Origin: Paenibacillus ginsengihumi DSM 21568
Lineage (GTDB): Bacteria; Bacillota; Bacilli; Paenibacillales; NBRC-103111
Length of the DNA: 59,408 bases
Reading direction: 5' to 3'
Assembly (NCBI RefSeq): GCF_000380965.1
Contig: NZ_KB905555.1
Span: 86,047-145,454 of the forward strand
The translations under genes and the position numbers were made by a program. A model generated the notes under the pieces. That model was not told where the DNA came from. It ran no database searches and worked only from the letters and a program-made list of their open reading frames with translations. Below are positions 52,250 through 59,408 of the stretch, piece by piece (the stretch's first letter is position 1; the number at the start of each line of letters is the position of its first letter).

Positions 52250-54404
52250 GCGGCATCTCCTCCTGCTTCGCCTTTTCGAGCTTCACCGCGCATACTTTGA
52301 ATTCCGGAATCTTCGACTTCGGATCGAGCGCAGGGTTGGTCAGGTTGTTAATGGCTAACGTTTTGCCCCAATGGTAGGGGACGAACAAGCAATCCGGACG
52401 GATCGTCTTCGTGATCTTGGCCGGTACGACGATGCTGCCCCGCCTGCTGGAAATCTTGACGAGCTCGCCGTTGCCGATGCCGTGCCGCGCAGCCAAGTCC
52501 GGATGGATCTCGCAGTACGGATCGGGGCACAGCCTGCGCAGCGCGTCGATTCTGCGGGTCTGGTTGCCGCTCAAGTAGTGGAATACCACACGCCCGGTCG
52601 TCAGAATAAGCGGATATTCGCCGTCGATCTTCTCGTTCGGGCCGGTATGCTCGAAGGCGTGAAGCCGGGCTTTGCCGTCCGGGAAGTTGAAGCGCAAATC
52701 TTCGAACAGGCGCGGAGTTCCTTCATGCTCCTCCGATGGACACGGCCAGAAGACGCCGTTCATGCGGTCGATCTTGTCATAGGTGATGCCGGAATAGTCG
52801 GCGACGCCGCCTTTGCTGGCGATTCGCAGCTCGTTGAAGATCTCCTCGGGCGAGTTGAAGCGAAAATATTGTCCCCGGCCGAGCCGCTCCGCCAGCTCGC
52901 AGATGATCTTCCAATCCCGCTTGCTCTCGCCGGGAGTCCGGTCGATCCCTTTGATCCGGATGACGCGGCCTTCCACATTGGTCGTCGTGCCGTCGTCCTC
53001 GATCCATACCGTCGAAGGCAGCACGACATCCGCCAGTTCCGCTGATTCCGACAGGAACATGTCGATCGCCACGAAGAAGTCCAGCTTCTTCAAATATTCG
53101 GCGACGTTCCCGATACTCGGGGCGGACACCATCGGATTGCTGCAGACAAGCAGCAGCATCTTGATCTCTTCACCGAGCGACTTCAGCATCTCAAATGCTG
53201 AGATGCCGGGCCCCGGGATCTCGCTCTCCTCGACGCCCCATACTTTGGCGATATACGCGCGCGCCTTCGGGTCCGTAATCTTGCGGTAGCCAGGAAGCTG
53301 ATCGGCCTTCTGGCCGTGCTCGCGTCCCCCTTGGCCGTTGCCCTGGCCGGTGAACGTGGCGAAGCCGGCGCCTTTTCGCCCGGCTTTGCCGGTGGTCAGG
53401 CATAGATTGACGTAGTTGGACACCGTGTCGGAACCGGTGGAATGCTGCTCCACTCCGCGCGCGAACAGGACAAAGCCGTTCTTTGCCCGGCCGAAGAGTC
53501 GGGCCGCTTCCACGATTTTCCCGGCAGACACCCCCGTGATGTCGGACACGGTCTGCGGGTCGAACCGCTTGACCGTCTCGGCCAGCTTCTCGAAGCCGGT
53601 CGTATGCCGGTCGATGAAATCGCGGTCGATCCAATTCTCTTCGATCATCACATGCAGGAGACCGTTCGTCAGCGCGATGTCGGTGCCCGGGCGCAGATCC
53701 AGATGCACGTCGCTGACGAGCGCCGTCTTCGTCTGCCGCGGATCAGCGACGATGAGCTTGGCGCCGCGATCGCGCGCTCCCCAGATGTACGGCATCGATA
53801 GCGGATGGCATTCGGCCGTATTCGAGCCGGCGATCAGCAGCACGTCGGCGAACTTGATGTCGGACCAAGGCCCGGTGGAACCGCGGTCAATGCCGACGGT
53901 CTGGTTGAAGCCAGCGGCCGCCGAGGACATGCAATACCGTCCGTTGTAATCGATGTATCGCGTACCGAGCCCGATTCGGGCAAACTTCCCCATGATGTAG
54001 CATTTCTCGTTCGTCATGGAGGAACCGCTGTAGATGCCGATCGAGTCTTTCCCGTATTTCGCCTGGAGCTCCTTGATCTTGGATACGATCAGGTCATACG
54101 CCTCCTCCCAGGAGGCTTCGGTCAATCTGCCGTTCTTGCGGATGAGGGGCTTGAGCAGCCGTTCCGGATGTTCGGCCTGCCGGTAGGCGGACACGCCTTT
54201 CGGGCACAATCGACCGCCGTTCATCGGAAAATCGTACCGGGGCTCGACGCCAAGCACCGTATTCGTGTCGTTCGACACGCGGATGTTCATGCCGCATTGC
54301 ATGCCGCAGAACGAGCAGTGCGTCGCCACCAGCGTCTCGCCCTCGCGGGCGATCGCTTCATAAGGGCGCTGCGAGAAATCAGCGTTCTGGGAGTGCTGCT
54401 GCAT
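52227..54404 (-). CDS. Molybdopterin oxidoreductase (nitrate reductase / formate dehydrogenase family)
   Basis: A 725-aa catalytic subunit. An N-terminal 4Fe-4S motif uses Cys30, Cys33, Cys37 and Cys67 (HCSFCGMQCGMN, GGRLCPKG). The molybdenum ligand is a Cys in NGRYCMSSAAAGF near residue 140, a context closer to assimilatory-type nitrate reductases (CMSSA) than to formate dehydrogenases. There is no Tat signal, so it works in the cytoplasm. An ATG three codons earlier abuts GGAAGGAGGAG; the ATG at 54404 has better spacing. The neighbouring NarK gene favours nitrate as substrate, but formate or another substrate cannot be ruled out. Confidence 0.85.
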   Translation of the reverse strand: MQQHSQNADFSQRPYEAIAREGETLVATHCSFCGMQCGMNIRVSNDTNTVLGVEPRYDFPMNGGRLCPKGVSAYRQAEHPERLLKPLIRKNGRLTEASWEEAYDLIVSKIKELQAKYGKDSIGIYSGSSMTNEKCYIMGKFARIGLGTRYIDYNGRYCMSSAAAGFNQTVGIDRGSTGPWSDIKFADVLLIAGSNTAECHPLSMPYIWGARDRGAKLIVADPRQTKTALVSDVHLDLRPGTDIALTNGLLHVMIEENWIDRDFIDRHTTGFEKLAETVKRFDPQTVSDITGVSAGKIVEAARLFGRAKNGFVLFARGVEQHSTGSDTVSNYVNLCLTTGKAGRKGAGFATFTGQGNGQGGREHGQKADQLPGYRKITDPKARAYIAKVWGVEESEIPGPGISAFEMLKSLGEEIKMLLLVCSNPMVSAPSIGNVAEYLKKLDFFVAIDMFLSESAELADVVLPSTVWIEDDGTTTNVEGRVIRIKGIDRTPGESKRDWKIICELAERLGRGQYFRFNSPEEIFNELRIASKGGVADYSGITYDKIDRMNGVFWPCPSEEHEGTPRLFEDLRFNFPDGKARLHAFEHTGPNEKIDGEYPLILTTGRVVFHYLSGNQTRRIDALRRLCPDPYCEIHPDLAARHGIGNGELVKISSRRGSIVVPAKITKTIRPDCLFVPYHWGKTLAINNLTNPALDPKSKIPEFKVCAVKLEKAKQEEMPHGQSTVH

Positions 54405-55566
54405 ACCGGTCATCTCCTCCTTCCGAAGCGATTGTCAGCCCGTTGGCGCCGTTGCCCTGCAGCGTGATACCGCGCCGCTCCAGCTTGATTGCTGCACCGG
54501 ATGCAGCCAGCCGGTTCACGACTCGTCTGCACTCCGAACAGAAATCGGACATATGCAGGTCCGTGCCCCCGATCCGGACGGGAATGCCGCGCTGCTCCAG
54601 AACGGCCTGCACGTCTTGAATCTGCCTGCCGGTTGCGTACTCTCGGCCGCACCGGGAACATGCCTTCGGCCCGTGCGCGGCGTGGTACATCGGAACGACG
54701 ACGCCCAGGAAACGCAGCGGAATGTGCCAGAACTTGCTGAACGGCATGTACAGCAGGAAGACGATGACGGCGACTTGATGCGATAGCGCGATTCCCGTGT
54801 AGAACCTGCCCTCCATCCACATCGCGGAGACGGTGAGCAGGGAACCGGTGATGGAGATCGCGATCAGCAATACGAGCGGAAAAATATCGAAGTCCTTCGT
54901 TTGCTCCACGAGATTTTTGCGGTCGACCTCCCGCCGCCTCATCGCCATCAGACAGCCGATGATGACGGCGATCCCCGTCCAGTTCAGTCCGTGATAGATC
55001 AGGAAGGCCAGCGTCGAATCGACGCCCATGCGGAACAACGGAATCCCGAAGAGCACCACCGAGTACGTGTGCGGATCGACCAGCTCGAAATGCAGCCAGT
55101 TGAGCACCAGGCCGTAGGTGATGCCGAAGGAGACAAGGACGCCCCAGGACAGCAGCATGTGCTGAGCCCACCGGTACCAGGAACGTCCTGATATAAAACG
55201 CTGCTTGCCGATGTTGTCGTACAGGGTTCGCAACAGAAAGCCCCAGCCCCGCACACTCCTAAACATCTGCAGCCCTTGTTTCCACAGCCGTCTCGCGGGC
55301 GGACGGGAAGTCCAGGCCGCGATGCGGATCGTGAACAGCAGGATGCTGAGCACGGTGGCCAATAAATATCCATATAACGCCAGATCGACGTAGCCGAATT
55401 GCTCCGAGCCGATGTAAACGGACAATAACAGAGCCGCGGCCATCGCGACCGACCAGATCGCGGCCTTGGAGGCGAAGCTGGCTCTGTGTAATTTTATCCT
55501 GATGTGGGAAAAGTATGCGCGGACACAAAAGTATGCAGGAAGCAGGAGGAGGGAGCGGCAGCACAT
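54379..55566 (-). CDS. NarI-like b-type membrane subunit with C-terminal Cys motifs
   Basis: A membrane protein of up to 395 aa with six or more helices. Histidines placed as heme-b ligands occur in QHMLLSWG, YHGLNWTG, SHQVAVI and FWHIPLRF, so quinol oxidation as in nitrate reductase gamma subunits is likely. After the last helix a soluble tail has two Cys pairs, CSRCGRE and CSECRR, which could hold a metal. The start is uncertain: the ATG at 55566 overlaps the divergent plus-strand start at 55565, and the true start may be up to 50 codons further in. It overlaps the molybdopterin gene start by 26 bp. Confidence 0.75.
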   Translation of the reverse strand: MCCRSLLLLPAYFCVRAYFSHIRIKLHRASFASKAAIWSVAMAAALLLSVYIGSEQFGYVDLALYGYLLATVLSILLFTIRIAAWTSRPPARRLWKQGLQMFRSVRGWGFLLRTLYDNIGKQRFISGRSWYRWAQHMLLSWGVLVSFGITYGLVLNWLHFELVDPHTYSVVLFGIPLFRMGVDSTLAFLIYHGLNWTGIAVIIGCLMAMRRREVDRKNLVEQTKDFDIFPLVLLIAISITGSLLTVSAMWMEGRFYTGIALSHQVAVIVFLLYMPFSKFWHIPLRFLGVVVPMYHAAHGPKACSRCGREYATGRQIQDVQAVLEQRGIPVRIGGTDLHMSDFCSECRRVVNRLAASGAAIKLERRGITLQGNGANGLTIASEGGDDRYAAALPER

Positions 55567-55828
55567 GAATTCTGCAATCAGCAAGCCGGTATATCTCAGC
55601 AGCGTCAGCGGGAAAGGAGGGGTCGGCAAATCGACCGCTTCGGTGAATCCGGCAACCGCCCGTGCGGCGGCCGGCTGTCAGGCCGGGTTGAGCGTCGCGA
55701 TCGAGCCGATCGACCGCGAAGCACCGGCGCCGGGCATCTATGCGGAGGGAACCGCATGCGGCTGGATGCACCGGGAGTTGGCTGCTCAAGTGCCGGCCTT
55801 GGTCGGGAAGGCTTCAGCCGCGGGCTAA
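55565..55828 (+). pseudogene. Truncated Mrp/ApbC-like P-loop stub
   Basis: An 87-aa frame with a strong ribosome site (GGAGGAGGGAG). It reads YLSSVSGKGGVGKSTASVN, the deviant Walker A of Mrp/NBP35 iron-sulfur carrier ATPases, then diverges. An Ala-rich helix and SVAIEPIDREAPAPGIYAEG recall the Mrp stretch after the P-loop but with altered residues. No further ATPase motif follows, so it cannot be a full enzyme. It ends within the narK ribosome site and is probably translated ahead of narK, as a relic or a coupling leader. Confidence 0.6.
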
Positions 55829-55841
55829 GGGAGAGCGGAAG

Positions 55842-57335
55842 ATGAAAGTGGAGCGACTGCAACTTCCTCTGCAGACGGTAAGCTTGACGCTGGGCAGCAT
55901 GGTGTGGGTCATCCTGTCATCGTTGATGCCTTTCATCCAAGAAGACATCTCGTTGACTTCAGCACAGCTGGCCTGGACGACTGCGATTCCCATTCTGGTC
56001 GGCTCGGTCATGAGAATCCCGTTCGGGTATTGGACTAACCGCTACGGCGCCCGCCGGTTGTTCATGATCAGCTTCCTGTTGCTGCTCGCGCCGGTCTATT
56101 GGGTCAGCCAGGCGGATTCGTTCGGGGACCTGATCTTGGGCGGCTTCCTGCTCGGGATCGGGGGAGCCGTATTCTCGATCGGCGTGACGTCACTGCCCAA
56201 GTATTATCCGAAGGAACGCCACGGCTTCGTAAACGGGATCTACGGCATCGGCAACCTGGGGACAGCCCTGTCCGCCTTCGGCGCTCCAGTGATCGCCGCC
56301 CAAGCGGGATGGCCGCGCGCAGTCATGCTGTACAGCGTCCTTCTCATCGCGCTGGCGTGCTTGAACTTCATGCTCGGCGATCGGGCGGAGAAGCCTGTCA
56401 AGACGCCGATTCTGGAGCAGATTAAGACGGTTTCGCGCAATGAGAAGCTTTGGTTTCTTTGCTTGTTTTATTTTCTGACGTTCGGCTCGTTCGTGGCCTT
56501 CACGGTATACTTGCCGAGCTTCCTGGTAAGTCACTTCCAGCTGGACAAAGTGGACGCGGGCATACGGACGGCGGGCTTCATCGCGCTGGCTACGGCGATG
56601 AGGCCGATCGGCGGCTGGCTCGGCGACCGCTTCAATCCTTTCAAGATTTTGCTGCTCGTATTCGCCGGCTTGACGGCTGCCGCGATCTTGCTCGCGTTGA
56701 CGCCGTCCATCCTGCTGTATACGGTCGGTTGTCTGTCGGTCGCGATCTGCGCGGGGGCGGGCAACGGAACGATGTTCAAGCTGGTTCCGCTGTATTTCAC
56801 CAAGCAAGCGGGGATTGCGAACGGGATCATCGCGGCGATGGGAGGGTTAGGGGGATTTTTTCCTCCATTGATTCTGACGATCCTGTTCGAGCTCACGGGC
56901 CACTATGCGATCGGGTTCATGGCGCTGTCGCAGGTCGCGCTGGCCAGCCTGATTATCGTCTTCTGGATGTTCTACCAGGATCGGTTGGCGCTCGCCGCCA
57001 ATATTGTCGAACAAGCGGTCGAGGGCATCATGATTACCGATACTGCCGGCGTCATCCATTCCGTCAATGCGTCATTCACACGGATTACCGGATACACCCG
57101 CGAGGAAACCGTCGGGAAGACGCCAAGCATCCTGAAATCGGGCAGACAGGATGCTGATTTCTATCATCGAATGTGGGACGCGATTCAAAATCAGGGGTAT
57201 TGGCAGGGGACGATCTGGAACCGCCGGAAGAACGGGGAGATCTATCTGGAGAGGCTGACGATCAGTGCGGTCAAAAACGATGCCGGAGAGGTCGTCTATT
57301 ATGCCGGGATGTTCGACGAAGCGGCGCCGCAATAA
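55842..57335 (+). CDS. narK: NarK-type nitrate/nitrite transporter fused to a PAS domain
   Basis: A 497-aa protein. Residues 1-385 are an MFS transporter of the nitrate/nitrite porter type with about twelve helices (RIPFGYWTNRYGARR near residue 60, GAGNGTMFKLVPLYF near 305). Residues from about 390 form a PAS domain: NIVEQAVEGIMITDTAG, then ITGYTREETVGKTPSILKSG and the PAC-like WNRRKNGEIYLERL. PAS-fused transporters are rare; the domain may sense redox or ligand state and gate transport. The ATG at 55842 follows AAGGGAGAG. It is divergent from the molybdoenzyme operon. Confidence 0.87.
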   Translation: MKVERLQLPLQTVSLTLGSMVWVILSSLMPFIQEDISLTSAQLAWTTAIPILVGSVMRIPFGYWTNRYGARRLFMISFLLLLAPVYWVSQADSFGDLILGGFLLGIGGAVFSIGVTSLPKYYPKERHGFVNGIYGIGNLGTALSAFGAPVIAAQAGWPRAVMLYSVLLIALACLNFMLGDRAEKPVKTPILEQIKTVSRNEKLWFLCLFYFLTFGSFVAFTVYLPSFLVSHFQLDKVDAGIRTAGFIALATAMRPIGGWLGDRFNPFKILLLVFAGLTAAAILLALTPSILLYTVGCLSVAICAGAGNGTMFKLVPLYFTKQAGIANGIIAAMGGLGGFFPPLILTILFELTGHYAIGFMALSQVALASLIIVFWMFYQDRLALAANIVEQAVEGIMITDTAGVIHSVNASFTRITGYTREETVGKTPSILKSGRQDADFYHRMWDAIQNQGYWQGTIWNRRKNGEIYLERLTISAVKNDAGEVVYYAGMFDEAAPQ

Positions 57336-57347
57336 GCGATGCTATGT

Positions 57348-57375
57348 AGTTTACATAATTATTTTTATGTAATCT
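57348..57375. other. dif-like site 3 (11-6-11)
   Basis: Left arm AGTTTACATAA, centre TTATTT, right arm TTATGTAATCT, directly behind the narK stop. Left arm identical to site 2. Confidence 0.5.
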
Positions 57376-57402
57376 ATGTGCCATTTCGGGCTTGCGGGGG
57401 CA

Positions 57403-57546
57403 TCATGGGATGAACAGCTTCCCGACGAGTTCCCTGCGGCTCGATACGCCGGTTTTTTGGAAGATCGAATTCATATGATCCTGGACGGTGTAAGCGGAAA
57501 TGTGCAGCGAGGCGGCCAGCTCCTTGGTGGAAAATCCTTTTGTGCA
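57403..57546 (-). pseudogene. C-terminal fragment of a LuxR-type regulator
   Basis: The last 47 codons encode a LuxR helix-turn-helix: KGFSTKELAASLHISAYTVQ, then DHMNSIFQKTGV and RRELVGKLF before the stop. Upstream of this the frame no longer looks like a LuxR protein and runs antisense into the methyltransferase fragment. The 5' part of the gene is missing. Confidence 0.75.
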
Positions 57547-57874
57547 AAGCATGCAGCGGAAGCTGGAGCTGCTTCGCGGTATTGCGAAGCGGATGAAGCC
57601 CGGGGCGCCGCTGCTGCTGGCATCGCTTAACAGCGAGCCGCTGCCGGAAGCGTTCGCGGTCCAGATGCAAGCCTGGAAAAGCCATATGCTTAGCAACGGC
57701 ATTACGCTTGACGAATGGGAACGATTCGCCGCTTCGATCGGCCGGGAATCCGATCCGGTCTCCGCACAGGAGTTAACTGCCTTGTTACATGAAGCGGGAT
57801 TCACGAACACATCGCGATTTTTTGGCTCTTATCTGATCGAAGGATATATTGCTTTCAAGAAGAGATTGACGTGA
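57547..57874 (+). pseudogene. C-terminal fragment of a SAM-dependent methyltransferase
   Basis: The frame reads LELLRGIAKRMKPGAPLLLA, then a helical stretch, then ELTALLHEAGFTNTSRFF and IEGYIAFKK, which is the usual C-terminal half of a class I methyltransferase. The SAM-binding half is missing. The fragment starts where the LuxR fragment ends, back to back. Confidence 0.7.
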
Positions 57875-57910
57875 AGGATTGCGCCGCAGCGTCTACAATG
57901 ATGCGCTTCA

Positions 57911-58024
57911 TCAGTTCAAACGAATAACGTCATATTTCATTCCAAAGTACACGACAACAAACAAAATAACGAAGACGGCAGCGCCTGATAAACAAATGAT
58001 CGCTAATAAGTAGTATTTATTCAA
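57911..58024 (-). CDS. Small single-helix membrane protein, 37 aa
   Basis: A 37-codon frame with TTG start, preceded by GGGGTGA at six bases. The product reads MNKYYLLAIICLSGAAVFVI and ends in a polar KYDVIRLN, so it is one membrane helix with a short tail. Nothing is known of its role. Support rests on the ribosome site and the clean helix. Confidence 0.5.
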   Translation of the reverse strand: MNKYYLLAIICLSGAAVFVILFVVVYFGMKYDVIRLN

Positions 58025-58253
58025 ACCGCTTCACCCCTAAGACTAATAATAGGAAATAAAGATCGATTCTGTCAATTCTCTTGGGGACTCGAGTTCGCCG
58101 ATTGCGAGCGCCCGATTGGCAGCGCTTTCACGAATTTTCAGCATATCAAAGCAGATGAATCCGTTTAGAAAATGACAATCCTTAAAACAGCAAAAGATTT
58201 CGAACCTCATGGCACTGCGGTTTGTGCTGCTGGAAAGGCTTGGTTTCGCTGGC

Positions 58254-58346
58254 GTGTGCAAAATGAAGTGTGCAAGCTGAGATGTGTAAACTGAGATGTG
58301 TAAGTTGAAATGTGTCGCTGAAATGTGCAGGCTGAAGTATGTAATC
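58254..58346 (+). repeat. Degenerate 14-bp tandem repeat
   Basis: Six to seven imperfect units close to GTGTAAGCTGAGAT (for example GTGTAAACTGAGAT and GTGTAAGTTGAAAT). The unit length varies from 13 to 16 bases. No gene reads through it. Confidence 0.65.
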
Positions 58347-58382
58347 AGATGGTCTGTGACGGCATTTTCGGATTAGTTATTC

Positions 58383-58406
58383 GACGAGTGCTGTGACGAG
58401 TGCTGT
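58383..58406 (+). repeat. 12-bp direct duplication
   Basis: GACGAGTGCTGT occurs twice in tandem without change. Confidence 0.7.
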
Positions 58407-58675
58407 ATTGGGTCGCTTTAAAAATTTGGGCGGCCCAATTTAACTAACGAATCGTGTAACCTGTGAATACAAACGATTTAGGCGTTTAATACGCGCGAAT
58501 GTTCTGAATGCGCAAATGTACGTAATTAAGCTAACTGGACACCTGAGAGATGCTTGAAGAGCCGCTTATGCATTTTCACCATTACTTCTTCACAAAACCC
58601 GTATTTTGTACATATGTCTAAAAAACAACTGATCCACTATATCTTAACTTCATGCGCTGTCTGACTCCCTTTAAG

Positions 58676-58795
58676 TCTATAAGAAAAACGTCAAGTCGCA
58701 CTTCTCTTAATGCTTTAGCGAAGTTAACTTTCTGTAACGATAATAAAAATGTCTATCGACGTCTATTCAAGGATCGCGGTTTCAGCGGTCGTTTT
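58676..58795 (-). repeat. R2 hairpin repeat, copy 3, inverted
   Basis: On the minus strand it gives CGCTGAAACCGCG, ATCCTTGAATAGACGTCGAT, the linker ATAGACATTTTTATTATCG, then ACAGAAAGTTAACTTCGCT and AGAAGTGCGA. All blocks occur in R2 copy 1, but the order is shifted by one module, as expected for a unit cut from a tandem array. Confidence 0.65.
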
Positions 58796-58976
58796 TTGCG
58801 CCATTTGTCAAGCGCATCGTTCAAGCTCTGTTCATCCAGCTTTGGCACGTATTGAACTTGAGCGTCGGCGATGGCCTTATTCAGCTCGGAGCCTTGGAGC
58901 CTGCAAGCTTCTTCTCCTTAACCGCTTTCAACCATGCAGCTGTTCCCTCAATAAAGGCATTAATGAGCGTGAGCAT
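58790..58976 (-). pseudogene. Possible decayed coding fragment
   Basis: From an ATG at 58976 the minus strand reads MLTLINAFIEGTAAWLKAVK and continues to a stop near 58890. The next frame then continues sensibly as ELNKAIADAQVQYVPKLDEQ and DALDKWRKK. A single frameshift joining the two would give a helical protein of about 60 aa. I do not recognise the family and the call is weak. Confidence 0.3.
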
Positions 58977-59109
58977 CTATCGGCTCGTCCCCCATTTTAT
59001 CGAGGATTGAAGATGACCTGACGAAAGATTTTCAGCAACGCAATGTTGTAATGATTCAGACTTGTCTGCAGACATAAAGGATAAACCGTCACAAGTACAT
59101 ATATTTTAG

Positions 59110-59408
59110 GGCTCTATACCAAACATAGTGCTTGACAACATGTAGAGCCAAAATTGAAAAACATCTGTACATTCCATAAGATGGTTGTGCGACCAATCCA
59201 ACTCGAGGAATGACAGATGCACAACCAGTATACTGATCTTTTAGTCAATTTACCAGAGGTAAATGTTCAACAGATTGTGGAAATTGATGAGCAAACGATC
59301 CATATTCAGGTTGTTCCAAAGTCACGCAAGCAGGCTTGCGCCATTTGCCGTTCGGATCGTTCGGTCATTCGCAAAGGCAGCAACCAAACCCGGAAAATTC
59401 GGCATGCT
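59110..59408 (+). mobile_element. ISL3-family insertion sequence, left end, cut by the window
   Basis: The probable left end is GGCTCTATACCAAACATAG at 59110, with an inverted TAGAGCC at 59143-59149, as ISL3 ends often show GGCTCT. A transposase gene starts 100 bp inside. The right end and target duplication lie beyond the window. Confidence 0.6.
59217..59408 (+). CDS. ISL3-family transposase, N-terminal part
   Basis: The first 64 codons, MHNQYTDLLVNLPEVNVQQI, then a beta strand (TIHIQVVPKS) and the first Cys pair of a zinc ribbon (CAICRSD near residue 46), followed by basic RKIRHA. This is the usual start of ISL3 transposases (TnpA with an N-terminal zinc finger and DDE core further on). It is still open at the window end. 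The ribosome site is a weak GAGGAATGACAG. Confidence 0.7.
   Translation, partial: MHNQYTDLLVNLPEVNVQQIVEIDEQTIHIQVVPKSRKQACAICRSDRSVIRKGSNQTRKIRHA

Noticed and set aside
53930-54000. Selenocysteine at the molybdenum site
   Set aside because: The aligned codon is a Cys codon, the frame has no internal TGA, and no SECIS-like hairpin is needed.
58043-58261. A 72-codon minus-strand frame
   Set aside because: No ribosome site, odd composition, and it runs into the degenerate tandem repeat; not supported as a gene.

Overview
The window looks like chromosomal DNA from a high-GC, endospore-forming member of the Paenibacillaceae (Bacillota). The reasons are strong AGGAGG-type ribosome sites with many TTG and GTG starts, a gerA/gerB/gerC germinant receptor operon plus a lone gerB, a YpbS-like DUF2533 gene, XerS, a cobalamin-riboswitch-controlled metE, and many Paenibacillus-type conserved unknowns. 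This is inference from gene content; no database was consulted.

Layout. 0.2-11.1 kb: conserved unknowns, an MFS transporter, a sirtuin, a two-gene 2-oxoacid:ferredoxin oxidoreductase in which four subunits are fused in pairs, an unusual ABC-class ATPase and a Nudix hydrolase. 11.2-11.7 kb: an AT-richer SUFU-domain gene (immunity type). 12.0-16.3 kb: the spore germination operon, then a convergent KapD-like exonuclease. 17.6-25.3 kb: DEAD-box helicase, lone GerB, a repeat array with a DUF2533 gene inside it, a three-gene ABC importer and signal peptidase I. 25.6-33.2 kb: fumarase, a divergent SRAP protein, an ArsR/AHSA1 pair, an ABC-F protein, an M48 protease and a hydrolase. 33.2-43.5 kb: XerS, riboswitch and metE with a relic directly behind it, a GH105 hydrolase, an AviRa-like methyltransferase, and two oxidoreductases. 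43.5-44.6 kb: a gene-free repeat island. 44.6-50.8 kb: polysaccharide deacetylase, ECF sigma/anti-sigma pair, WYL regulator, MOSC protein. 51.0-57.3 kb: a membrane-linked molybdoenzyme cluster (molybdopterin subunit, 4Fe-4S, Rieske, b-type membrane subunit, small membrane protein) divergent from a NarK-PAS fusion. 57.3-59.4 kb: gene debris, repeats and the start of an ISL3-type insertion sequence.

The least ordinary content is non-coding. One family of bipartite hairpin repeats (called R1 here) occurs eight times, in both orientations; its first stem varies between copies but keeps its pairing. R1 units are stacked head to tail with a second module (R2) through a shared linker close to ATAGRCGTYTWTCTT. 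A MITE-like element (R3) with inverted ends CTAACGCCAG occurs twice, once with an R1 unit inside. Three 28-bp sites have the 11-6-11 layout of Xer/dif sites (left arm ending CATAA, right arm starting TTATGT). They bracket the repeat island and a 12.8-kb segment that carries the molybdoenzyme/NarK cluster.

How genes work together: gerA-B-C form one receptor; the lipoprotein, permease and ATPase at 21.8-24.6 kb form one importer; metE is switched off by cobalamin; the sigma and DUF4179 genes are a stress-sensing pair; and the 51-57 kb genes probably link a quinol pool to nitrate or a related oxyanion in the cytoplasm, with NarK moving nitrate/nitrite.
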